Positions 1 through 9,320 of a DNA stretch of 25,537 bases are shown in pieces. Source of the stretch: an uncultured Lachnospiraceae bacterium (GTDB lineage Bacteria > Bacillota > Clostridia > Lachnospirales > Lachnospiraceae); the NCBI GenBank assembly GCA_910584205.1, contig CAJUAA010000048.1, positions 1 to 25,537 on the forward strand. Reading direction: 5' to 3'. Within the stretch, counting starts at the first letter, position 1. Every line of letters starts with the position of its first letter. The position numbers and the translations under genes are program-made. The notes beneath the pieces were generated by a model. It saw nothing but the letters and a program-made list of their open reading frames with translations. It was not told the origin of the DNA and made no database searches.

Positions 1-48
1 CGGCCTAAATGGGCATATCTATTTACTGCAAATCCAATCGGTGCTTAG

Positions 49-54
49 TATAAT
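49..54 (+). promoter_or_regulatory. Possible -10 element upstream of the AAA-ATPase gene
   Basis: A perfect TATAAT lies about 60 bases before the chosen start of the first gene. The best -35 candidate at 17 bp spacing is the poor match CTGCAA (26-31), so this is only a tentative promoter. The element lies close to the window edge. Confidence 0.3.
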
Positions 55-112
55 AGGATACAGTATAAAAAGGAACCATAACGGAATATCTGTGCAAACA
101 GGAGGGGCGAAC

Positions 113-1807
113 ATGGCGAGAACCGTGGGAATCGGGCATCAGGATTTTGAAAAACTTCGGATGAAAAATAACTTTTATGTGGACAAGTCGGACTTTATTC
201 GGGAGTGGTGGGAATCGGATGATGACGTTACCCTGATTACCCGCCCCAGGCGTTTTGGCAAGACGCTGAACATGAGTATGACTGAATGTTTTTTTTCTGT
301 AAAGTACGCCAACCGGGGCGATCTGTTTGAAGGGCTTAAAATATGGGAAAATGAAACATTTCGGAAGCTTCAGGGAAACTGGCCGATGATCAGCCTGTCC
401 TTTTCCAATGTAAAGGCGAAGAATTATCCCACCATGCGCGGACAGATCTGTCAGATTCTGACCATGCTGTATTCAGAGAACCGTTTCCTGCTGGATGCAG
501 GCATTCTGGATGAAAGAGAAACCGAATTTTTTAAAGAAGTGTCCATGGAGATGGATGACGTCCATGCCTTCATGGCTCTTCACCAGATGTCGCTGTTTTT
601 ATCCCGCTATTATGGGAAGAAAGTAATCATCCTGTTGGATGAATATGACACTCCCATGCAGGAGGCTTATGTGAACGGCTGCTGGGAGGAACTGGCAGCC
701 TTTATTCGAAACCTGTTCCATTCTACCTTTAAAACAAATCCTTATCTGGAGCGGGCGCTTATGACCGGAATTACGAGAGTCAGCAGGGAGTCAATTTTTT
801 CAGATTTGAATAATCTTGAAGTCGTGACTACAACCGCAGAAAAATATGAGGACAGTTTTGGTTTTACGGAGGAAGAAGTTTTTACTGCTTTGGATGAATT
901 TGGGTTGTCCGATAAAAGGGAGGACGTAAAAAAATGGTATGACGGATTTACATTCGGAAAGCGGTCAGATATCTATAATCCATGGTCCATCATTAATTAT
1001 TTGAGCAAAAAAGAATTACAATGTTACTGGGCCAACACCAGTTCCAACAGCCTGGTGGGAAAGCTGCTGAAAGAAGGAAATCGATATATTAAGCAAAATT
1101 TTGAAAAGCTTCTTTCCGGGGAGCATCTGCATGTATTGATTGATGAACAGTTTGTATATGACCAGATGAGAGAAAATGAAACCGCGGTCTGGAGTCTCCT
1201 GCTTGCCGGCGGATATCTGAGGGTGTTCGGTCAGCGGGAGCTTACAGATGAAGAATGGGTAGGGTTGACTCCCCGGTATGAACTGGGCATCACAAATCTG
1301 GAAGTGGAGATCATGTTCCATCGGATGGTGGCCGGATGGTTCCAGAAGGATATCTATGATTATGATGAATTTATCCGGGCCCTGTGGGATGGAAACATAA
1401 AAAACATGAATCTCTTTATGAATCGGATCACCATAGAAACATTCAGTTATTTTGATACAGGGAGCGATCCTTCCAGAGAAGAACCGGAGCGCTTCTATCA
1501 CGGCTTTGTATTGGGACTTCTGGTGACCCTTCGGAAAAAATATGTGCTTACTTCCAACAGAGAAAGCGGTTTTGGACGCTATGACGTCATGCTGGAGCCA
1601 AGAAACCCGAAAGACGACGCCATGATTCTGGAATTTAAAGTACAGGAGATGGATGAGGAAAAAGAACTTTCCGATACGGTATGTGCAGCACTTAAACAGA
1701 TCGAGGAAAAGAATTATGAAGCCGCGCTTATTGCAAAGGGGATTCCGAAAGAGAAGATTCGGAAATATGGATTTGCTTTTCAGGGAAAGAAAGTGCTGAT
1801 CGGATAA
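113..1807 (+). CDS. AAA-ATPase-like / PD-(D/E)XK nuclease family protein
   Basis: A 564-residue protein of the AAA-ATPase-like (Pfam AAA-ATPase_like) plus C-terminal PD-(D/E)XK nuclease-superfamily architecture common in gut Clostridia and Bacteroidetes. Seen: N-terminal FYVDKS segment, Walker A in RPRRFGKT (Lys about 50), Walker B as VIILLDEYD (about 171-180), and a C-terminal nuclease-like core with GRYDVML (about 490) and ILEFKV (about 506), which supplies the D...ExK residues. The start was set at 113 because AGGAGGGG lies just upstream (100-107); an in-frame ATG at 41 lacks this support. The family's biological role is not firmly established; defence or mobile-element association has been suggested. 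It stands alone, upstream of a separately promoted blaI-type gene, in an AT-richer stretch than genes from 4 kb onward, consistent with accessory origin (inference). Confidence 0.88.
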   Translation: MARTVGIGHQDFEKLRMKNNFYVDKSDFIREWWESDDDVTLITRPRRFGKTLNMSMTECFFSVKYANRGDLFEGLKIWENETFRKLQGNWPMISLSFSNVKAKNYPTMRGQICQILTMLYSENRFLLDAGILDERETEFFKEVSMEMDDVHAFMALHQMSLFLSRYYGKKVIILLDEYDTPMQEAYVNGCWEELAAFIRNLFHSTFKTNPYLERALMTGITRVSRESIFSDLNNLEVVTTTAEKYEDSFGFTEEEVFTALDEFGLSDKREDVKKWYDGFTFGKRSDIYNPWSIINYLSKKELQCYWANTSSNSLVGKLLKEGNRYIKQNFEKLLSGEHLHVLIDEQFVYDQMRENETAVWSLLLAGGYLRVFGQRELTDEEWVGLTPRYELGITNLEVEIMFHRMVAGWFQKDIYDYDEFIRALWDGNIKNMNLFMNRITIETFSYFDTGSDPSREEPERFYHGFVLGLLVTLRKKYVLTSNRESGFGRYDVMLEPRNPKDDAMILEFKVQEMDEEKELSDTVCAALKQIEEKNYEAALIAKGIPKEKIRKYGFAFQGKKVLIG

Positions 1808-1842
1808 CCTGTTTGGAAAATGCTTTCTTTACCATTGACATT

Positions 1843-1890
1843 TTGATAAGACTGTAGTAGTCTATATGATATAGACTACTGCAGTCTTAT
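1843..1890 (+). promoter_or_regulatory. Promoter overlapped by a 45-bp operator palindrome (BlaI-type autoregulation)
   Basis: TTGATA (1843-1848) and TATGAT (1865-1870) are spaced by 16 bp. Positions 1846-1890 form an inverted repeat centred on base 1868, with 21 of 22 base pairs matching (only 1855/1881 mismatched). It covers the -10 box and ends about 20 bp before the repressor gene. Each arm contains a GACT-N5-AGTC sub-dyad, suggesting two adjacent repressor dimer sites. BlaI/MecI/CopY repressors bind dyads over their own promoters, so autorepression is the natural reading. An alternative -35, TTGACA, lies at 1835-1840. Confidence 0.8.
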
Positions 1891-1910
1891 TTGAAAGGAG
1901 TGTATCCTGC

Positions 1911-2279
1911 ATGGATAACGAAACAGTAAAACTTTTCGATTCCGAATTAAAAGTTATGGATGTTCTCTGGAAAGAGGGGGATGTACCGGCAAAGCATGTG
2001 GCGGACGTTCTTACAAAAGAGCTGGGCTGGAATAAAAACACTACCTATACGCTTATAAAACGTTGTATAAAAAAGGGGGCTGTTGAACGTTCTGAACCCC
2101 ATTTCATGTGCCATGCGCTGATTCCCAAAGAAAAAGTACAGGAAGCCGAAACGAACGAACTGATCAACAAAATTTATGACGGTTCTGTGGACAAGTTGTT
2201 TGCCGCACTTTTGAGCAGGAAGAAGCTTTCTGCTGAAGAAATTGAAAAGCTGAAAAAAATTGTCGCTGATCTGGAATGA
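1911..2279 (+). CDS. BlaI/MecI/CopY family transcriptional repressor
   Basis: A 122-residue winged-helix repressor of normal length for the Penicillinase_R family. Seen: N-terminal LKVMDVLWKEG helix, the family's recognition-region motif WNKNTTYTLIKRCIKKG (about residues 43-59), followed by a C-terminal dimerisation helix rich in Lys and Glu. In the family the dimer represses target genes until a BlaR1/MecR1 partner triggers its proteolysis in the C-terminal part. It starts at ATG 1911 after GAAAGGAG and is followed after 10 bases by a BlaR1-type gene, giving the standard two-gene module. The 45-bp palindrome just upstream is the likely operator. No beta-lactamase or PBP gene is visible nearby, so the regulated target is unknown; the name blaI is therefore not applied. 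Confidence 0.93.
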   Translation: MDNETVKLFDSELKVMDVLWKEGDVPAKHVADVLTKELGWNKNTTYTLIKRCIKKGAVERSEPHFMCHALIPKEKVQEAETNELINKIYDGSVDKLFAALLSRKKLSAEEIEKLKKIVADLE

Positions 2280-2289
2280 GGTGATACGC

Positions 2290-3828
2290 ATGACGTTGCT
2301 GGAAATGAGCGTTTCCGGGGCTGTTTTTATTATCGCGGTTGTAATGATCCGGACAGCAGCAATCAACCGTCTGCCTAAAAAAATATTTCTTGTTTTGTGG
2401 GATATGGTGCTTTTGAGGCTGGTTATTCCATTTACGATTCCGTCTGCATTCAGTATACATACGCTTATAAATCACACGGTATCTGCACCCGCAGTTTTGG
2501 AAGCAGGAACAGACCATGCTGCTTCTGCCGTATCACGGGAACATTTTGTGGTGATACAGGGCATGGAACAGCCGGTAACAACTGTCCCGTCTGTATCTGT
2601 CTGGTTTGCCGTCTGGTGTATTGGAATGATCGTTTTTGCCGGATTTTTCATGGTCTCCTATGTTCGCTGCCGGATGGAGTTTCGGACAGCCCTGCCGGTC
2701 AATCATGCTTATGCAGAACAATGGATAAAAGAGCGCCCGCATAAACGTCGAATTTCGATTAAACAGTCGGATAGAATTTCCACACCGTTGACATACGGCG
2801 TTTTTCATCCTGTTATTTTAATGCCAAAGCAGACAGACTGGGAAAATACAGAGCAACTGCAATATATTTTCGCACATGAATCTGTGCATATTGATCGTTT
2901 TGATGCCATTGCAAAGCTGATTGCCGCATATGCCCTTTGTATTCACTGGTTCAATCCTTTGGTTTGGGTCATGTACATCCTTTTTAACCGCGATCTGGAG
3001 CTGGCATGTGATGAACGCGTAATAAGACAATTCGGCGATAAATCCAGGTCCGCCTATTCGTTCATGCTGATTAATATGGAAGCAAAGAAAAGCGGACTGT
3101 CACCGCTTTGTAATCATTTCAGCAAAAATGCCGCTGAGGAAAGGATTACTGCAATTATGAACACGAAACAAACGACCATGATTACGCATTTATCTTCCTG
3201 CCTGATTGTACTTGTCACCGCCGGTTTGTTTGCCACCTCTGCAATGGCTTCCACTGACAGCCGGGCGGGTGGTACGCCTGCTGTCAATGACCCAAAAGCA
3301 AACGCAGGTGATACTGCTGCAGATGCAAAAGGTCCTGTGACAATCATCCATGAAAGCGCAGACATTCTCCATTACGAAGACGGCGCGCCTTATATTCACG
3401 ACATACTTACCAACAGGACCGACCGCACCATTGTAGAAACCCAATATGGTATGCTGGCCTATGACGAAAACGGTTCTCCACTGAAGCTGTACTGGAATTT
3501 CCTTGACAGCAGCGCGGAAAGCAGCTTTGAACATATGGTCCGGACAAAGACAGACATTTTACCCAGTCAAACGGAGGAATACCGTGGCGGCTGGTCACTG
3601 TATGACGGTGAAACCATGGGGGATTTGCCGACAGCCCCGAATGGTGAAGCGAATCAGGCTGCCTATTCACTGCTCTGCCTGAAGCAGGTCGTTTTTGATG
3701 ACGGCACAGTTTGGAATAACTCCGACTATGAAACCTGGTTTCAGACATATGCGGGAAAAGAAACAGCGATCGATAAATTGCAAAATTATTATCCGTATGA
3801 ATACAAGATCGAATCTTTTCAAAACTGA
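2290..3828 (+). CDS. BlaR1/MecR1-type M56 peptidase sensor with a non-PBP extracellular domain
   Basis: A 512-residue membrane metallopeptidase of family M56. Seen: hydrophobic segments at about residues 5-25, 33-53 and 105-130, then the zinc motif HESVH (His196, Glu197, His200) and a downstream ELACDE motif giving the third ligand, then a last membrane segment at about 297-318. The start at 2290 is chosen for GAGGTG at 2278-2283 overlapping the upstream stop; an in-frame ATG at 2260 lies inside the repressor gene. The remaining ~190 residues should face outside. In classical BlaR1 this part is a penicillin-binding domain, but here there is no SxxK/SxN/KTG set. Instead there is an all-beta-looking region (DRTIVETQYGML, LKQVVFDDGTVWNN). 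It therefore likely senses something other than beta-lactams by acylation (inference) and relays it by cleaving the adjacent repressor. Confidence 0.9.
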   Translation: MTLLEMSVSGAVFIIAVVMIRTAAINRLPKKIFLVLWDMVLLRLVIPFTIPSAFSIHTLINHTVSAPAVLEAGTDHAASAVSREHFVVIQGMEQPVTTVPSVSVWFAVWCIGMIVFAGFFMVSYVRCRMEFRTALPVNHAYAEQWIKERPHKRRISIKQSDRISTPLTYGVFHPVILMPKQTDWENTEQLQYIFAHESVHIDRFDAIAKLIAAYALCIHWFNPLVWVMYILFNRDLELACDERVIRQFGDKSRSAYSFMLINMEAKKSGLSPLCNHFSKNAAEERITAIMNTKQTTMITHLSSCLIVLVTAGLFATSAMASTDSRAGGTPAVNDPKANAGDTAADAKGPVTIIHESADILHYEDGAPYIHDILTNRTDRTIVETQYGMLAYDENGSPLKLYWNFLDSSAESSFEHMVRTKTDILPSQTEEYRGGWSLYDGETMGDLPTAPNGEANQAAYSLLCLKQVVFDDGTVWNNSDYETWFQTYAGKETAIDKLQNYYPYEYKIESFQN

Positions 3829-3913
3829 CAGATCCTGACTTGACTCATGCAGAAGGCCTTACACCTTTTTTCATTCATAAAAATACGTATTGCAGGCAAT
3901 GCTGTGAAAAAGA

Positions 3914-3942
3914 TTTACATTGCCGCATATTTTTACTATAAT
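3914..3942 (+). promoter_or_regulatory. SigA-type promoter of the FtsA-like/ABC-F unit
   Basis: TTTACA (3914-3919), a 17-bp spacer and a perfect TATAAT (3937-3942) lie 67 bp before the FtsA-like start codon. The surrounding 3829-4009 gap is AT-rich and holds no convincing gene or strong terminator for the preceding M56 gene. Confidence 0.8.
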
Positions 3943-4009
3943 ATTGACAGAATCAATGAAAATCACGGACAGCGCATACAGCCTGTTCCAATGATACAGG
4001 AGGACGGCT

Positions 4010-6229
4010 ATGGCAAGAGTACAGGCCAGAAAAGGAAAGACACAGAGCAGGAAGGCAGCCACACAGACCAGAAAGGCACGGGTCCAGGGAAATGACATGA
4101 TCTTTGCCCTGGACATCGGAACCCGCAGCATCATCGGCATGGTCGGCATCGTAGAAGAAAACCGGGTGCATATCACCGCCATTGAGCGGGAAGACCATGC
4201 GGAACGGGCCATGATCGACGGACAGATCGAAAATATCGAGAAGGTCTCCGCTCTGGCTGACAAGGTGAAAAAACGCCTGGAGGCAAAGGTAAAGACAAAA
4301 TTGACCCGCGTCTGTGTGGCAGCGGCCGGACGCGCGCTGCGGACCAGAAGAGCGGACTATGAACTGGATCTGCCAGGCACCCAGCTGATCGACGACGAAA
4401 TCATCAGCCGTCTGGAGGCTGGCGCCATCGGAAAGGCAGAGGAAGCCTTCGACGCGGAAAACGAAGCGCAGAATGACAACCGGCGTTTCTATCTGGTGGG
4501 ATATACGGTCTGCCAGTACTATCTGGACCAGTATACCATGTCCAACTTAAAGGACCACCGGGGGCAGCATGTAAAAGTGGACCTGATCGCTACCTTCCTC
4601 CCCAGCGAGGTGGTGGAAAGTCTCTACACCACCATGAATAAGATCGGGCTGGAGGTGGCCAGCATCACGCTGGAGCCCATTGCCGCCATCAATGCCGCCA
4701 TTCCGGAGAATCTACGTCTTCTGAATCTGGCTCTGGTGGACATCGGCGCAGGAACTTCCGATATCGCCGCCTGCACGGGCGGAAGCATCACCGGATATAC
4801 CATGGCTACTGTAGCAGGAGATGAGGTTACCGAAGCCATCATGAAACAATATCTGGTGGATTTTGGAACCGCAGAAACCATCAAGGCACAGATCCGGCAG
4901 GAAGATCCCATCATCTTTACCAATATTCTGGGCTTTGAGCAGAAAGTCCCGCAGGAGGAGCTTCTGCAGAGTATCAAAGAAACCTCCGGACTTCTCTGCA
5001 GGGAGATTGCAGACAAGATCCTGGAGATCAACGGCGGAGCGCCGTCCGCCCTGTTCCTTGCCGGCGGCGGAAGCAAGCTGACCGGTTTAAAGGAAGAGCT
5101 TACTGTAACCCTTGGAATGGACGATACCCGCGTGGCAGTTGCCGGCAACTATTTTCATGCCAATGCATATTCCAATGAATATGAACTGAACAATCCGGAA
5201 TACACCACCCCCCTTGGCATCGTCGTATCCTCCGGCCTGAATATGATCAACGACAGCTTCCGCGTCGTGCTGAACGGACGTCCCGCGAAACTGTTCCGGA
5301 CCGGAAGCTTTACGGCTCTGAACCTTCTGATGATGAACGGTTACCATTTCCGCGATATCATCGGCCGTTCCGGCGCCAATGTAACCGTGACCGTCAATGG
5401 GCGGCGGAAAGTATTCTACGGTACGTCCACCCAGCCCGCTTCCCTGCTCATCAACCAGCAGGATGGAAAGCTTTCGGAGGTCATCCATGCGGGAGACATC
5501 ATCGACTTTGTCCCGGCCGTTCAGGGCGTGTCCGCAAGGCCCTGCCTGGGCGATATCGAAGGCGCGGACACCTGCAGGGATCTGACGCTGAACGGTGCCC
5601 ACGCCTCCCTGAAGACCTTCCTGAAAAACGGCGACTCTATCATGATGGACCCACCTGCACCGGAAGAGTTCTCCGAAAAGCAGAAACCGGCGGACAGACT
5701 GGAACATCCGGCGAAGGAAGCGGAAGCATCCGCATCGGAAGCCGCACCGCAGGAGACGTCCGCACCTGTAGAAACGGCAGCGGAACCTGATGCAGCACCC
5801 ACGGCTTCGGTTCAGGAAGCACCGATCGCTCCGCCAATAACTGCGTCTCCAACAGCAGCGGGCGCTCCCATGCCAGTAACTGCCGGAACCCCGGCTCCGG
5901 CGGCAGCAGAGACGGCTGAAGCTCCATCCATGGAGTCCGCCGGCACACGCACCGCTGAAACGCCCGCAACTCTGACGCCCGAACCGGCCGCCCCCAGGCC
6001 CCGACGGGAATTCACCTTCCGTCTGAACGATTCCACGCTCCGCCTGCCCTACAAGCCGGACGGCAGCCCTTATTATCTGATGGATATGATCGAATATTCC
6101 GGCATAGACCTAAAGCAGCCCAAAGGCAGGGTGAAGCTGACCGTCAACGGGCGGACCGCCATGTTCCAGCAGGCGCTGTCCCAGGGCGACGTCATCTATA
6201 TTGAAGAAGAACTGGAGGAAAACCAGTAG
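4010..6229 (+). CDS. FtsA/PilM-like actin-fold protein with C-terminal NGR-type repeat domains
   Basis: A 739-residue member of the FtsA/PilM group. Seen in order: a basic 29-residue N-terminus with three 7-residue repeats; an actin-like ATPase core (about 30-405) with phosphate motif DIGTRSI, second phosphate motif DIGAGTSDIA and adenosine motif AGGGSKL; a region (about 415-545) with a VTVNGRRKVF...GDIIDF module and a shorter LTLNGAH...GDSIMM module; an Ala/Pro/Glu/Thr-rich linker (about 546-667); and a final domain (668-739) with LTVNGRTAMF...GDVIYIEEE. FtsA itself is only about 420 residues. The ATG at 4010 follows ACAGGAGG (3997-4003); an internal Met at the start of the ATPase core (4097) is the alternative. 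It is followed 16 bases later by an ABC-F gene. The role is unknown; a cell-surface or division scaffold is inference. Confidence 0.85.
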   Translation: MARVQARKGKTQSRKAATQTRKARVQGNDMIFALDIGTRSIIGMVGIVEENRVHITAIEREDHAERAMIDGQIENIEKVSALADKVKKRLEAKVKTKLTRVCVAAAGRALRTRRADYELDLPGTQLIDDEIISRLEAGAIGKAEEAFDAENEAQNDNRRFYLVGYTVCQYYLDQYTMSNLKDHRGQHVKVDLIATFLPSEVVESLYTTMNKIGLEVASITLEPIAAINAAIPENLRLLNLALVDIGAGTSDIAACTGGSITGYTMATVAGDEVTEAIMKQYLVDFGTAETIKAQIRQEDPIIFTNILGFEQKVPQEELLQSIKETSGLLCREIADKILEINGGAPSALFLAGGGSKLTGLKEELTVTLGMDDTRVAVAGNYFHANAYSNEYELNNPEYTTPLGIVVSSGLNMINDSFRVVLNGRPAKLFRTGSFTALNLLMMNGYHFRDIIGRSGANVTVTVNGRRKVFYGTSTQPASLLINQQDGKLSEVIHAGDIIDFVPAVQGVSARPCLGDIEGADTCRDLTLNGAHASLKTFLKNGDSIMMDPPAPEEFSEKQKPADRLEHPAKEAEASASEAAPQETSAPVETAAEPDAAPTASVQEAPIAPPITASPTAAGAPMPVTAGTPAPAAAETAEAPSMESAGTRTAETPATLTPEPAAPRPRREFTFRLNDSTLRLPYKPDGSPYYLMDMIEYSGIDLKQPKGRVKLTVNGRTAMFQQALSQGDVIYIEEELEENQ
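4022..4084 (+). repeat. Three 21-bp tandem coding repeats (basic heptads)
   Basis: Three consecutive 21-base units, each beginning CAG, encode QARKGKT, QSRKAAT and QTRKARV. The pattern is Q-x-R-K-x-x-T/V. They form the positively charged N-terminus of the FtsA-like protein, before its ATPase core. Confidence 0.75.
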
Positions 6230-6245
6230 ATACAGAGGGATCATT

Positions 6246-8114
<1,869 letters not shown>

Positions 8115-8133
8115 ATGTTCCCGCAGACGCCGG

Positions 8134-8173
8134 AAAAAAGGGACCGCGGCAGAACGCTGCCCGGTCCCTTTTG
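8134..8173. terminator. Bidirectional intrinsic terminator between convergent ABC-F and spoVAB genes
   Basis: A stem of GGGACCG (8140-8146) with CGGTCCC (8162-8168), extended inside by GGCAG/CTGCC around an AACG loop with one bulged C, is flanked by an A-run on the left (8134-8139) and a T-run on the right (8169-8172). It can serve both converging units. Confidence 0.9.
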
Positions 8174-8254
8174 TGATTTACATACGATAATACGCGTACA
8201 CCACTCTCCTGCTGTGATTTACATACGATAATACGCGTACACCAGCGCTCCTGC
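8172..8254. repeat. 41-bp tandem duplication at the spoVAB 3' end
   Basis: Bases 8172-8203 and 8213-8244 are identical over 32 bp, and the following 9-10 bases (8204-8212 and 8245-8254) are close matches, giving a 41-bp period. The right copy holds the last codons and stop of spoVAB; the left copy lies in its 3' untranslated region next to the terminator. Confidence 0.92.
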
Positions 8255-8635
8255 GGCCCTTCCAAGCGCCATGGCAAGAATCAGCCACGGCAGGCCGGTT
8301 TTCAGCCGAAGCCGACGGCTGAAGATCGGGACCACATCCACGATCTCTGTCAGAGCCATGGCCCAGGCACCTGTAAAAATGCCCGAAAAAAAACCAAAGG
8401 ACACCACGCCCGCCATCCCAACCGGTACAGGGAACTGATAAACACTGACCAGATTTCCCAATATACCACCAATTGCTGCGGCATCCTCATAGTACAACAT
8501 ATATTTTGCCGTATGGGTCTTTCCGGCGAACCGGGAGACCACTCCCAGGGCGATCAAAAACGCGAACATTCCGCCCGCCACGGCAAACCCGCTGCTGAGC
8601 CCGATGATCCCCAGAATGACCTGTCTAATCCACAT
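8219..8635 (-). CDS. spoVAB: Stage V sporulation protein AB
   Basis: A 138-residue polytopic membrane protein matching SpoVAB. It starts MWIRQVILGIIGLSSGFAVAGGMF and shows about four hydrophobic segments separated by short loops (for example residues 6-30 and a Gly-rich SFGFFSGIFTGAW segment). SpoVA proteins take part in dipicolinic acid movement into the developing spore and out at germination; AB's exact role is less clear than those of AC-AF. The start at 8635 is inside the end of spoVAA (11-base overlap), which implies coupled translation; longer in-frame starts lie entirely within spoVAA. The 3' end lies in a 41-bp tandem duplication, but the frame stays open to a normal stop. spoVAC-AF do not follow; the next gene is convergent. 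Confidence 0.92.
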   Translation of the reverse strand: MWIRQVILGIIGLSSGFAVAGGMFAFLIALGVVSRFAGKTHTAKYMLYYEDAAAIGGILGNLVSVYQFPVPVGMAGVVSFGFFSGIFTGAWAMALTEIVDVVPIFSRRLRLKTGLPWLILAMALGRAAGALVYAYYRM

Positions 8636-9251
8636 CGATACTTGTCTCCTTACGGTTGCATCCATCCACCAGCGTCGTATTGACATCATTTTCATACTGG
8701 CGCATCTGCACTTCCATGGGCGTCGGATCTTTGGTAATTCGTTTCCCGCCGAAATGATTGTAGAATACGATGATACCCACGGCGATTCCGATGGAATAAG
8801 TGATCTCCAGCATGGTAAAGCCGTCCGACGGCCGGCCCATCAAAAGCTCATACACCTGGTTGAACACCTGGGTCACCCCTACGTCGTTATTGAAAGTCAT
8901 GATGGAAAATGCGGAGCCAATGAAGATCGTGATACACAGAAGCACGGCTTTTATAATACTCCACCGGTCTCTGGCGTATTCCGGGGATTCGTAGTCGATG
9001 ATAAAATCCGCTTCCCCCAGATTCTGTATCTCCAGATCCGGATAGACTTCATGGATCAGCTCCACCACCTTCATGACCGAAAACACGTACCGGTTGCTTT
9101 TCTCCGCCTGGACTTTCAGTAGTTTCAGCGTCTTCAGCCGGTTTTTCACAGACGCATTGGTGCACTCCAGCTTCGCCACATCCCCCAGTCTCACATCGAT
9201 GTGGTCCACCTCGATATTCTGATCGATCTTCATATACAGAATGTCACTCAC
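8625..9251 (-). CDS. spoVAA: Stage V sporulation protein AA
   Basis: A 208-residue protein matching SpoVAA: a soluble N-terminal domain (MKIDQNIEVDHIDVRLGDVA, later VVELIHEVYPDLEIQNLGE) followed by two membrane segments (about residues 102-122 and 148-168) around a short loop. It probably sits in the forespore inner membrane as part of the SpoVA apparatus. The start is GTG at 9251, supported by GGAGGT 8 bases upstream (9260-9265); the next Met is six codons in. It lies 69 bases downstream of sigF, the same order as Bacillus subtilis spoIIA-spoVA, but has its own forespore-type promoter in the gap. It overlaps spoVAB by 11 bases. Confidence 0.93.
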   Translation of the reverse strand: MSDILYMKIDQNIEVDHIDVRLGDVAKLECTNASVKNRLKTLKLLKVQAEKSNRYVFSVMKVVELIHEVYPDLEIQNLGEADFIIDYESPEYARDRWSIIKAVLLCITIFIGSAFSIMTFNNDVGVTQVFNQVYELLMGRPSDGFTMLEITYSIGIAVGIIVFYNHFGGKRITKDPTPMEVQMRQYENDVNTTLVDGCNRKETSIDVD

Positions 9252-9279
9252 TTCGCCGTACCTCCGTCATTCCTGACTA

Positions 9280-9309
9280 TATCGTTTCCCGTTTTCCTGT
9301 ATTTTATGC
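9280..9309 (-). promoter_or_regulatory. Forespore (SigF/SigG-type) promoter of spoVAA-spoVAB
   Basis: On the minus strand GCATA (9305-9309) is followed after exactly 15 bp by GGAAACGATA (9280-9289). This fits the SigF consensus GywTA-N15-GGnrAnAnTw with one mismatch. SigG recognises related sequences, and spoVA is SigG-controlled in B. subtilis, so either sigma factor is possible. The ribosome binding site lies 14 bp downstream. Confidence 0.65.
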
Positions 9310-9320
9310 AAAATTCCTCT

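Noticed and set aside
3829..3870. Terminator for the M56 gene near the AAGGCCTT and T-run
   Set aside because: The only pairing is a very short palindrome without a stable stem directly before the T-run.
3847..4095. 82-codon plus-strand frame between the M56 gene and the FtsA-like gene
   Set aside because: It crosses the promoter and start of the FtsA-like gene in another frame, lacks a ribosome binding site and has no recognisable features.
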